NCBI GenBank assembly: GCA_023653785.1
Contig: JAMKCH010035343.1
Coordinates: 1 to 64,000, forward strand
Length of the DNA stretch: 64,000 bases
Direction: 5' to 3'
Source: Ophioderma brevispina
Taxonomy: Eukaryota > Echinodermata > Ophiuroidea > Amphilepidida > Ophiodermatidae
Part shown: piece after piece, positions 12,701 to 26,300 of the stretch
How the letters are laid out: each line of letters starts with the position of its first letter
Numbering within the stretch: the stretch's first letter is position 1
Notes under the pieces: generated by a model
The model's database searches: none
What the model was told of the DNA's origin: nothing
The model's input: the letters and a program-made list of their open reading frames with translations, nothing else
Translations under genes and position numbers: made by a program

Positions 12701-15700
12701 AAGTTTTCCAGTGCAGGAAGAGAAACATGCAATTTTCAAAACATCAAGTAACCACCAAATGTAGATGACCTTTAAGCAATAACCTGAAAATGACTATTAG
12801 AGGGGCTTTTCGTGATCCACTACCTCATCCCCCCAATTACCTCAAAAAAGTTGAGATTTTTATGTAATCGAATGTCGCTTTTAATTAATTTGCTTCGAAT
12901 CTTCGTGCAAATTTGGTCATATCTGTAAGAAATTCGCAATTTGTATTTTCTGTCTGTAACAGACAGAAATTACGCCAGACCTATGGGACCGTGGGAAAAA
13001 AAGCAATTGGCTATAACACAAAAACCACAAGATTGGAATCAACTAAAATTTTGTGAATAAGCTTTCTCAAAAATATATATGTAACATGTGGAATATGCAA
13101 AATGTACTGGGTGCCACGGAAACAAGAGTGTGATTGCTGACTGCGAATGACACAACAGAACAAACCACCAACACCTCACATACTGCTAATCGCATCATCC
13201 TATATACTTACATTAAGCAACCGGAGTTTTTGCGCGATGCGCGCAATCGCGCAAAACGTGCAAACATCACAAATTTTTGGGTCTAATCACGATTTGTTGG
13301 TCCATCGCGATTTTCCACGATTTTAAAAAACAACCTTTTTTTCCGTCAATAAAAAACAAACACAAAACTGTTATTAAATCATCATTATGCAAACGTCGTC
13401 GAAACAATTGATGACTCACCAAGCTTTCCACTAAGTGCAAAATTAGTCCAAATGTATTTATAATCCTAGCTTAGAACCCTACCTCTACCTTGATTCGTTG
13501 ACACACAGATGACCCCACCTATTTTCCATTGTGAAGCGTCATCATATGGTCGCGCTTCGGTGCATTAAACTATAATATTGACGCATGCTATCAAAAGCTA
13601 TCAACCGGTGCAGTATCAGGTCTTTGTTCATAATTCGTTTATCCCATGGATAATCTCTTCGAAATTAAACAAATTTCGGATTCCGGACTTCGGCCGTGGT
13701 AAGGAATGCGGAAGAGATGAAACAACAACTTCCCACCCGTGGACACTTTCATTCAAGGGCATAGTGGAAAACCCGTTGCCGGGGCCTCCTACGTGCGAAA
13801 GTAAATTATACTTGGGGATTTTGCAAAGCCTCAGCCCGCGTCAGGCCACCTACACTGATTCAATATGTTATTCGGAATAAGAAGTGAAAAATAACAGGTG
13901 ATAATGATGTGCTTCTTGACATTTTTGCCGCCGGAAAAAGTAAGAAATAGGATGTCCACTTTGGAATTTGAGCATTGTTTTTGCAAGACTTTTTCGTGTT
14001 CCTGGTAGACTAGCAGCGAACAATTATCAAACGCATTTGCCGCGCATCAAAATACGGGCCATCAATTTTGGCCGTTTAAATCGTGCAAGACCTCTGGTGC
14101 CTACCTTACATAAAAAACTTACACTTACAATGAGGTTGCAGTTATAGTAATGGTCAGATTGGCTTTAAAAACAAACACTTAAAATCCTTGCTAACCTCCA
14201 GAATTTGCTTTTCACTTTTCACTTCTGAATGTGTTGACCTTCGAAGAAACCGCCAAATTTAAAGGGCATTTTGTGATATACACAGCCTGGTCCCCTAACT
14301 TACCTAAAAAAAGTTTGCCGAATATAGTATGTGTGCGTGGTGGTAAGGCTTAATTTGCAATTCAACTTCTGGAGGTATTTTTTTTTTCTTCGGAATTGGA
14401 CAGAAATTACAACACACAGTCCGACTCAACTGCTTCTTGTGCATACGTGAACCATAAAACAAAAAATGAGGTTGCTAGGATCCTTTATCATCAATCCAAA
14501 ACAAGTAGTGAAAAGTCATCTTAATTTGAGTATCTGTTACGTTTTCTCATCTGCAGTAATATCAGCATCAGTGATACAACGTGAAAGTGTGGAATGCTAT
14601 AAGGGTTTATGTATGTCCACACTACGCACACATACGGTCAGTTTTTTAATTTTTTTTGTAGTAGTAATCTGTAGGCATGTTATATTTGGAGAATCAAAGA
14701 TTAGGATTTGTTGTTTTGCCTATCTAATATCGTGTCATATTGGATGGGCAGTTCATTATTTTGAGGTAGTGGATGCTGGCATAGACGGTATCCACTACGA
14801 TAAAAATATTGGACTCCCCATCCAAATGACACGATATTAGATAGGCAAAACAACAAATCCTATCTTTATTCTCATTTTCTTAGTTTTTGTGGTTTTAATC
14901 ACCGAAAAATATTTTAATAATAGTAGTTAAAAAGGCAAAAATATTTCCCCGCTGTCAAAAATGAACCAGCCGTACTAGCTGCGTGCCACTGCGTAACCTT
15001 ATACATGCGCACGGTACACACATGCGCGACAACGCACTATCGAATATCGTCTCATATTATAAGATAAGCAACAACCAATGCTATGCGTGTTGCTATAAAC
15101 CAGCCCAACTGATAGAATGGATCAAACATATGTGGCAGTTTAAATTTAAACTATTATAATTTGATTCAATAAAATGGTAAGTTAGAATATGATGAGATTG
15201 TTTTAAGATGTGTACAGAGGATTATGCAAGCAAACACTGTGAGATGTCATATAAAGAAGGATGGTTGCGTTTAGTTTCTTAGTACAGTGATGAATCAAGT
15301 TTATACTTTTGTAGGCTAATGTTCACCTGTTTTCATCATCTGCTGTGCTTGCAGTCAACTAATAATCCTGTTTCAGCCAAACCTGGTCATAAATACGCAA
15401 TCCATCCATACCACCACTGGCGGTTTACCAACTTTTATTCTCTCTCTTGTACAGGACTATGTTAAAGCTCTGGCATATGCTAAGGACAGGGAGCATGTTG
15501 CGTCAGTGGTTTAGACAAACAAATTTTAGTGGGATGTGAACACATTGACAGCACTTACTGCTCCAATAATATGTCACAACGTAATTACAGGTATAGCAAT
15601 GAGATTTATGTAATTCATCAGTGTATCTGATGCCGTATGGCAAAATTGGCTAGGGTGGGCCTTATACAAGAGAAAATATCAGTGCTCCCACAATGCATTG

Positions 15701-17269
15701 CTTCCATTGGAGTTTTTGTACAGGTTGTCATGTGAATCGTTCGAGATGAAAAAACTCTTAAAATGGCAAGTTTGTGATCATATGTCAATTTAGCCATGTT
15801 CATCACTAAGATTACATCAGTACATGTACAAAACCTCCAGTGGAAGCAATGCATTGGGGGAAGATATTGAAATCTTCTCTTGGCCTAACTTTAAAATCCC
15901 CTATTACTCTCCGGTTCCCCCAAGAAGAACGCATCAGAGCAGCATTAGCAGCAAACCTTCAGAAGGTTTGATATCTTGTCGCCAATTAGCAGCATGCGGC
16001 ATTTATGCTGCTGAGACATTTACCCTATTTCCTTGGAAAACTGTTAATGTCACAAGGCAAGAATCAGCACTTGGTTCCCTGAGGGGTAAATGCCACACAG
16101 GCAATAAGCATCAATGGTTCATTTAATGATTTGGTACCCTTTATTTTGGGGGGGGGGGCTAGCATTATGGGTGAACAAAGTGTGTTCTTAGGAGTTGCCC
16201 CGATAATATTCATGTCAAGTTCAAGTTCAAATTACGTGTTTTTATTTTTGTTTCTTCTGAGGGGTAAATATCCCACAGGCAAGCATCAGCAATTGGGTAA
16301 CTGAGGGTTCAAAAATGTTACTCAGGCAAGCAGCAGCAGGGGCAATGGGGTACCTGAGGGGTAAATGCCACACAGACATTTAGCACCAATGGCCATTCCT
16401 TTTTTATCCTCTGGCTTGAAAAGAAGAGGGGATATGCGAGGGTGGGTGCATGTCCCTATGTATGCATGTGTATGTATGTGTGTGTTCAATTCCAGTTTGG
16501 TTAGGTTCGTTTTCGCGTGTTTCCTTCGAAAAGTTAAACCAGACTTGGGGTGAAGGTGCAATAGGGGTTCTTGTATGTGGATGATGTCAAAGGTACAGGA
16601 CAAGGTCAAAAGGCAACTGAGATCATGTTCCAATTTGGTCGTTTCTGTTTTTCTGGTCGTCTTTGCAAAGTTGAAGTCCGTTACAACATAAACTTGGCGA
16701 AGGTGCAATACAGGTTCCTTTATTGGTGTGAGGTCAAAGGTCAACATACCAAGGTCAAAGGTCATCTGCGGTAATTTTCCCCTTTGTTAGTGCCTTTCAT
16801 TTCAGAAACTTCTACATTTCTAGATATTATTCCATGAGAACAATTTATTGAATTTTGATGCCTTGCAACTGACAATTGTGCCACACTAACCAACTGTGTC
16901 TATGCCATCTTGCCAGGGGGATCGCGCAAGTTTATTTGCTGTATTTTTGTCTTTTAGTTTAGTGTCAGACCAGCAATAATCAGCAATCAAAGAATAATAA
17001 TTGCTGGTCAGACTTGGCGGGGTTGGTTGGTTTTAAAAGTCGCTACACTTAGATTTGTATTGGGAAGATTCAAGCAGGGTTGGCTGGTATTTCCCGCCCT
17101 GGGAAATACGGGCGCGTAACAGGGTTCACATTAGTGTGCGTTTTGCGTCTATGACGCACTTTCCAAAGGTGGACACACTTTTGTCTAGAGAAAGTAAAAT
17201 TTTGCGTCTTTTGTGGACGCAAAAAAGTAGCCACTTAAAACTACACAAAATCCCAGAGTTTGCCCCCCC

Positions 17270-17320
<51 letters not shown>

Positions 17321-20300
17321 ATGGCCACATGGTCCACAATATTGTATGATTTTCACTCAAACAAATAATTTTATTCCATTAAAATACATGTAGCAAATCT
17401 GTGAAAATTATATAGGTTTAAATTTGGACTGTATTTACGTCTTTTTTAGTTCACTCACCGTCCCCAAAGGGTATTCACTCCAGTTCTTTTGAGTTTGGTC
17501 ATCAGGGTAATCACTTTGCAATATGCCCAGTCTAGGTTTTGGAATTGGAGTTTATTTTTGGATTTTAGCAGTCATTAAACAGTTCTCAAACCTGTTAAAA
17601 TGACACGCACATAATTGAAGACAACACACTTTTCAACCTCAGGGAAACAACTTTGCATCCAAAGTGGACCGCATATTTCAAAACCTAGTGTGAAACTGGC
17701 GCGTAGAAATACCACCAGGCATATTTGGCACCAAAATACGGGGAAATACTGGGAAATACTCAAAAGTGACATTTCAAAAACTAATTTATTTAAAATATCA
17801 TTGAAAATCAACTAACAAACACGATAAGCACTTTAATGACAATAACTGACCCGGGGGGGGGTTGATGGTGTTTCATTTATCACTAACTTTTGCTATTGGA
17901 CTCAAGTCTTTGATAGCCCTGTAGATTCTTGCACATTTCATTTAATCCTCATTCTTCAATAAGTATTTAATACATCAAAATGACTATACCGTAAAGTGGC
18001 TAAATTAGCCACAAAGAAAGATATCACTAAATTGGCCCAGGTACAGAAATAACTTGCAGCAGACAGTGTTGGTTTACATGTATGCCTAAATCACAAGTAC
18101 TTGGTGAAGATGCACAAGTAAGAAACTGGCTGGATGGAAAATCCTCAATGCATGGAGCTTTTATTCTAAATTCTATCATTTCACTGAATTTTATCCTAGG
18201 GTAGCTGGTCCTTTTCATAAGAACAAATTATGAAAATAAGAGGAGCTCTGTTTATAACTCTCCTGGTCATTTAGGTGCCAAAACAAAGAGCTCCATAATA
18301 CTTGCATGTCATATCAAAAAATAGGCCTTTCAGTAATAAGGAGCTACAATTATTGGAGCTCCTGAAAGTCTGTTGAGGAAAAACTGTAGGAGATCTGGAG
18401 CAAATTGCGCTCCACAGAAATGAAGGTCTGATTGTTCACACCCAGGGTACGTAGCCTCATCTGCTTATCTATTAAACCCTAACCCGGACCGGGTCCTTTT
18501 GCCGGCCGGCGGCACAAATGAACGGGGGCAATAGATTTTTATTTTAACGGCCAGATGCAACGAGAGCCAAAGTTTGCGTTTCATTCATCTCGGCCGTTTT
18601 CCGGCACAGGAATAAGTAGGTAAGCAATAACGGCCCAGATGCAAAGAAAAACATCGCGTCATTTTCACGGAGCCGGCAAATGCCAAAGAAAAAACATCGC
18701 GTCATTTTCCACGGAAGACGGCCCAGATGCAACGAAAAACATCGCGCCATTTACAGGAAAGACGTCCCAGATACCACGAGAAACATCGCGTGCGACATGC
18801 AATAAAAAAAGGGTAAATAATAAATAAATAAAGAAATAATGGAGCGTATGCACACTGATCTGCAGAAATTTGTAGCTATAGTCGCAGTCGTGAGTGGCGC
18901 TATTAAGTACATCATAGTCGTGCGTTTCGCTATTATGCTACGTCCTGCCATCCGGTTTACGTCATGAATACGCTTTATGCATAATTAAAAACATAGCTTA
19001 TCGAAATGGTGGCGCTATCACCCATCGAAATCGAAATTGTCTATGGGCAATTTGTACACAGGGTCCCCGCCTGATGCAAAGCATTGCGCCTTCTTCCGGC
19101 AAACGTCCGAAATCAGTGGAAAAAGCATCGCATCATTTCCAGTCATAACGGCCCAATTGCAACGAGGAACATCGCATAATTTTCCGTAAAGATGGCCCAA
19201 AATTTGCAACGAGGAACATCGCATTTTCCGTAAAGACGGCCCAAATGAAAGAGGAACATCGCGTCATTTACCGGTAAGACGGCCCAGATTGCATGAGGCC
19301 AATGCGAGTCTATTTGCGCGACCAAAATAGTTGTTGACGGCCGAGATGCAACGAGAAACATTTGCGAACGGTACCCACGTTTTCGTTGCGTCTCATTGCT
19401 CAGTGGCTTGTTCGGGTTAGTACTATACTGTTGATGGCTATTATAATAATTAGTGGAGTGGAGTTGGAATTTGATTAAAAACCCTTCCAAAACAACCCGG
19501 ATGATTACCACACATTTATAACGGTAAGATATAGTGCTTCTGATGTTAACCCCATGAGGTGTTCAAATTGTGTTACATCCCATTAGTATTTCCCGAGTAT
19601 CGACCAGGATTTCAGGAGTTCCCGGTATTTCCCAGTATGATCGGTATTTCCCACTATTTCCCGCCTAATTTCCCAGTAAATTGCCAACCATGGATTCAAG
19701 GGTTGGTAATGCTAATATTCCATCTTTTGAATAATTAAAAAAATATCACTTACATAATCTCTTAAAGTTTTATACATTGCAATATAGTGATACATTTATA
19801 ATATTTATTTCCAGCCTCATCATTGAATGGGCAGAAAGATTCCATTTATAGTTTGGCTATGAATCAAGCTGGAACAGTTGTAGTATCAGGCTCAACAGAA
19901 AAAGTAAGTTTGTTTGTATTCTTATTCTATTTCACACATTATATACATTACGAAATGATCCAACTAGTGCATTTTTGTGCTCAAAAAAGCCTCCAGACAC
20001 CCCTAATGCCACATTAAAAATTTCGGTACGCCCATGCCTGGTAGCGGTCCCACGCTGGCATCGGTACGCCCAACACTATCGCCACTGGCACCCAGAATGC
20101 TTTGCTCTTTTTTGTGTCTCAGTTCGGGGCACCATGTTGAATTTTTATTGGGATATTTATACATAATTTTTTCCCCATTATCGCCTATTTATTGGAGACA
20201 TATATATATATATATCACAACTGGAAGACGTTTTTTATAACTACTGATCATCGAAGATTTGGTGGATGAAGTGCCGATGCTGTTTGTGAAGATTTTTCAA

Positions 20301-23300
20301 GATCGGAATTTGGCAGCTGTAGACATAAGTATCATATATATATATTATGTATTATCCCTTCACATGGTTGCCCCGCGAGCCTCAGGCCGTTTTTCGCGTC
20401 GCTCGTACTGCGGGTATTAAGTGGGCTTATTCCTTGGCCAGGTTTAGCTCCCCCCTATGTAAATCCACAGTTTGACCGCCAGGGCATGTTGGGGACATGT
20501 CCCTGTCTCGTGTCTGCTCCCTTGCATTATTTATATATTTGCTCTTTCGCCCTTGTTGATAGCCTTGCGGTGCAACCATGTCATCTGTGTTTTCTCAGTG
20601 TACTGCCAGCTCATGCCGATGAATCTCAAAATTCTTTTCAAGATTTGGGGGGTGCCCTGTGTCTTCTGTCATGTCTCGTCTGTCCTGTCTCCTTGGCCTT
20701 CCTGCTCTACCTTTTGGAACTCCAGGTTCTCGGTGTGGGCTAACCGTTTTATCTGTTACAAGTATGTCGTCTTCTTTTGATGTTGCAGAAGGATGTCTTA
20801 AACTAGTTCTACCGAAACGTCCCGAAGATATATTGGATGTAAGGAGTTCCTCCGAAGACGAGACAAGGACGCACATGAACTGTGTGTGAAGTGCAGAAAT
20901 TGATCTAGAGAAAGACCTTGTTATATACACAAAGAGTGGTCAGAGTTGGAATCTCTGAAATATTTTGTCGAATTAGATGTGTATATGGAAAGAAGACAAG
21001 AAGACAAAAAGGCCAAGGCTCTTTCCAGGGCATCTCCCTCCGTGTCTTCGACCGGCAAAGGTTCTACCTCATTAACTCAACCATGACTACTTCAAGACCA
21101 ATCAAGTTCTACCTTTGATACTAGTCTCCAGGCGATATTTACTACCGTGGCTGCCGAGGCTATCTAACAGTTTATAGGGCAGGTTCGTCCAGCCACTCCA
21201 GCTTCTAATGAAGATAAAGGGCCATGGATTGATGTGAATCCAAGTGGATTAAGTGATTTCTTATGACTGGCTGGTCAATCCACTCCTTCCATTCATGGAG
21301 AATTGGAAGATTATCAACGGTTGAGTAGTCCGATGGTGCCGTCGCCCTACAAGTTTAAAGTAATCCAGCCATGGCCTATTGAAGGTTTTCTACACTTGAG
21401 TAATCCAGCTGTGACTGGATAGTGTCTTCAATTTAAAGAAATTCTGCCTCAGTCCAGTGAAGATTCGCAATACCCCGTGAAGATAAACAGCCACGATCCA
21501 CGGGCACCCATGGTGTTTCAGATGATTTGTTTATAAAGGACTGAAGACGGCACCCGTGGCAACAGCCAGTGGAGCTCATCGGCCATTGTTAGACCTTTTG
21601 GTGATGATAAAGAAATGGATAACGGTACTGATAGTACCCGTAAGTCTGGCGGCTTTGTGTGAAGATGATTTAGAAGTTATTCACCCCGTGGACAAGACTC
21701 AATCCATGATTGTGGAGGCCGCCGATGTTACCGTGGTTACAGTGGTTACCGTTAATATAATGACGGGTATTGAGATAGAATTCATGAGAGTGATGATAGT
21801 TCTATAGTCAGTTCTACACCTTTTGACAGCCGTGCTTCACGCCCCGTGGATAAGACTCAATCCGTTTTGGCGGGGGCCGCCGATGTTACTGTGGTTGCCT
21901 TTAATATACCGACGGGTATTGAGATAGAATTCATGAGAGTGATGATAGTTCTATTGTCAGTTCTACACCTTTTGACAGCCGTGCTTCACGCCCCGTGGAT
22001 AAGACTCAATCCGTTTTGGCGGGGGCCGCCGATGTTACTGTGGTTACCTTGAATATACCGACGGGTATTGAGATAGAATTCATGAGAGTGATGATAGTAC
22101 TCTATAGTCAGTTCTACACCTTTTGACGGCCGTGCTTCACGCCCCGTGGAATAAGAACTCAAGTACGTTATTGCGGGGCAGCCGATGTTACCGTTAATAT
22201 ACCGGCGGGGGTGGGTTATGAGATAGATATAGAAGAAGATGAGACTTGTATGGCAATAGTGGAGTTAGATATTCTTTCATCGAGGGATGGAGCTATCCTC
22301 CGCCAGTAGCTCCGAAGCTAGTTAGAGTTGCGAAGCGGAGGGGGTTTATGAGGAAGGAAAAGTTTCTTACTCCATCATGAGAGTAAGTGTTTACGGCGCC
22401 CGTCCCGTCCGTCAGTCGATCGTCAGGCCGTCACCATGGTTCTTCAGATGTAAATACATCGCCGGTTCGTCCGTTGAGTCAAAACCTCGGGCAGTCTCCC
22501 CAACACTTAAAACCGTTTATACTCCGTCTGACGTACCCGTCGAACCAAGGTCTAGCCGTCGTCTCGTGCCGTGCTCCTGAAAGAGTTCCTCTCCACCGTT
22601 CACTATTAGTACCAGGTAAGGTTCCAGTGTTGTATCTTCTAGACGCCTTGTCTTCAGGGGCGCAGTCCAGGCGTAAGTCTTCAGTGATAGTCACCAAGAC
22701 GGCGATATAGGAAAAGAGTGGGTGCATTTAGTTCTTGTTGAACGTAAAAGTTCATCGGAGAGATATTCCAGTCATCGCAGCCGACATTCTTCGGGGAGAG
22801 TCGCTCTAGTTAAGAATAATTTCTCTCTCCGCCTAAAAGCTCTCAAAGTAGCAAGAGAAGACATCAAGATCTCTAGTCACGATTAAAAAAAGTCTAGAGG
22901 CTCGTCCTGTGGATAGTTCTCACGTCGGCGGATTCAAGTCCAAAGATTCTGATCTGAGTTACGTTGATAAGAACGCACTACTTCTCCGCAATGCTCTGAA
23001 CCTAGACAGAAGCATTCTTCCGGCAACGATGACATAGCCTTTGATAGTGAATCTTCTAGCAAGAGATCTAAATTGAATGATGTTATGAGATTATTCTAAA
23101 TCTAGATGTGAAGATGATTGTTGAGTCTCTTAGTTTAGAGTTAAGTATTTGGTAGTTGGTGATATAGAAGTCTGTTTCCCAGCTTTATGAGTCGAAATAA
23201 AGGTGTAGTGATTGACGATTACGTTATTGAACCTGAGTATCTGGAAGTGGTTCATACTTCTTAGGATCTTTATTAGGAATTAGGATTCACCAGAACAAGG

Positions 23301-26300
23301 CCTCAGTTTCACGGTGCCAGTCCTTACTCGGAATACATTTCCAGCAGTTTGAGACTGCGAGTTACCTCAACCATATTGGCTGATGCTACTCCACTCATTG
23401 CACATTCTAGTCAATGATAATTCCAGTCAAGAGCGCACTGGTGAAGTTGGGTAACGACTAAAGATCTGATTTTGATTGAGGGATACGAAACTGAGTGAGA
23501 TTTCCCAGATTAGAGCTCCTTAGTCTGAGTGTGGATCTTTCTGGACGGAGGATTTGAAGATCTACAGTACCTATCTACTCCTTTCCTTATGTTGTGCTTG
23601 TCGCCTTTCTTGCAGTGTTTTGGTTATATCGAGGTTGAAATGGATTCTTCTATACCTCAAGATCGATCTTCCGACATGGTGTTTAACTGCTAAACATCAC
23701 AAGTAACATGCAGTGAAGATCTTTTTCTGTTACTGCCCCAGATTTAAGACAGACTATGATATAAAGTAGAAGTCTATATGAGGACAATTATCAGAAGAAG
23801 CTCTTATTCTAGATTGATTCCTGAGTCTTCCATTACATGTGAGGAAGATAAGAGTTATTTTCAGTTCTTGGTTCCCAGTCCATGCTGCGGCATAAGATGA
23901 AGTCTAATGAGAAGATATTATTGTAAGCCGAGACCATGTCCACCTACCGGTGTTGAAGCCGGATCTACTAGGAAACATAAGAACCTGTTCATCGGGTAGA
24001 TTCTTGGAACGGGGGCAAGGATGATGATCTCCGCCATTTGGAACAAATTGCCCGTTATGGTTGAGAAATTAGAATCTAGCCTTATGTCTCTAATTCATCT
24101 TTTGAAGGATGTTGGAGCCATTTGGAGTGTCTCGCGAAGCTATGAAGATGGTCTCTTTTACTAGAAAGACCTTCATCACGTACTGCAGCAGATTTTTACC
24201 TTGATGGCTTATCAAATAGTGGCTCCAGAAGACGGAATGACTGTTGATGCCTTAAAACTTCATGGCCAAAGTGTTCTCTGAATGCACCAAGAGGAAAGGA
24301 TGATTTGGAAGGACAGTTGCCTAGCTAGATTCTCAAAGGGAAGAACATGTGAAGCTGCAGATCAAGATGCCAAGAAATCTACCAGTAAGCAGTCTAGAGG
24401 TCCTCCAAATTACAGACCGTCTGGTCAGGTCCTTATGATTATGGATTACCGCAGAGGAAAATCGGGTTCTTTTCGAGACCGTCGTGTTGCGACTTAAAAG
24501 ACAATATCCAACTATTAGAGGCTCCAGACAGTATCGGAGTTATTCATCCTACTCCAGACATAGAGGCGCCAGACGTGGCGGAGACGAATAAGGAAGGAAA
24601 CTTCTTTTGACATCTCCTATGGTACTACAGACTTTTTCAGAAGGTTTATCGGAGTTACGTCCGTCCATCCGTCTGCCAATGATGAAAGTGGAGTGTACTA
24701 CGCCTATGCCGAAAGAGACATCAAAGCTATGATTCTAAGGACGAAGTGAAGGTGATTTAAGGAAAAATGCCATTTTTCCAATAACAGGGCAATGGAAGGT
24801 TTATAATCAATCTTCTTCCTGACTTCAAAGAAATCAGATCAGACCAATTATATGTAAGTCTTCCTCAGCAGGTTTATTCGTCCTCCGAGAAAAAGTCGGG
24901 TTGGAAACCCTGCTGCCGTCATCTAAGAGTTGGTTCGGCATAACATTGGACTTTGAAAAGTGAAAAAGTCTATGTCTCACATTGCAGGTTTTCAACTTCA
25001 GTTATCTATGGCCGCATATCCATGGAAATTTCACACTAAAACGTACGACTGTTTTACAAGATCACCAAATAGATGCTAAATATCTGAGAAGGAAGAAATT
25101 AAGTTCTTCGTCTACTTCATTAAAGGCATCAGCCTTTTGCATGTAAGACAGTAAGTAAGGATATAAGTTTCATGATAAACTTGAGGAATTCAAGCCGTCA
25201 CGACATCCTCCGTCAACGTACTTTGAGACCAGTTTATAGTAAAGCATCTCAGTTGGTTCGGTTAAAAAAGGCCAACATTTACGAAATCACAAATATGGTA
25301 ATATGGTCGACGTTTTAGTTAGACTAGAGAGCATGCATGATGTCCCACATATTTTGGAGTGTGGCCAAGGTTTTTGGTAGAAATTCTACTTATAGAGCTA
25401 TTCTGGAAAATCCGGAGAAGATGAGATATTGTGGTGCCGGCTTTGATAAACCTATAAGGTTCTGTAGTATCCTCATATGTAATATTTCTATCATTCTTCA
25501 TATGCTACAATATTTTTAAAAAAAAAAAAAAAAAAAAATATTATATTATAATTTTCAGTCGCCAGCCTCTGGCGTAGCATGCGATTGGCGTTCGTGAGAA
25601 GGGCGTGAGCTGATTTTTGTTAGCAAATATGAAGACGATTTTGGGATTATTTCCTATACTGTGAGATGGTCATTCAAAATACCTATTTTGGTATTTTGGG
25701 ATGTGGCTTTACTAGAACGCCGTGAGATAATCTAATGTTCAAGTTACAAGGATTGTTGTGGACAATCGCTCCAGAGAGAGATCAGCCAAGTGACAGTTTT
25801 AACAGAATCAACCGTGGAGTAGATCTTTGGTCATTGAAAACTAGTTTTTCAAGTAATGTTTTCTAGCCATTTCCTTCCATGAATAACTTGAAGTCCCCTA
25901 CTTATGGGCTGGCGGACATGAAGCGGGTGAGAGACTGATTCTTTTAAGGATGAGACAATATGGATTGCGATATTTATACAGCAAATTAAGTATTCTAGGT
26001 CCTGACTAAGTTGCAGCAATCAAGTTTTTTTGCAAGATGTTGCTGATAATGTTAGCCCGTTTTTGACCAGTCAGTTTGACTATACGGTTGGTCAGCATGG
26101 CAGAAGTTTATCCAAGATTGATACAAGATTGATTCGTAAGCCAAAAAAAACAAAAACTTGCTTTTGGTACGTCAAGACTAGAGTGTCTAAATCTTCAAGA
26201 TTAGTACTCTTAAGGGTATGTTATGTTAACCCGAGGCTTTTGTTTTTACTTGAATCTTCTGATTTTTTGGCACCATTTTAAACATCAAACTGTGTCTATC

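Noticed and set aside
14466..14840. 124-codon frame as an independent gene
   Set aside because: It only runs through the WDR48 exon at 14557 and then into the hairpin MITE.
17055..17393. Open frames with long Pro or Gly runs
   Set aside because: They are translations of the C homopolymer at 17271-17320.
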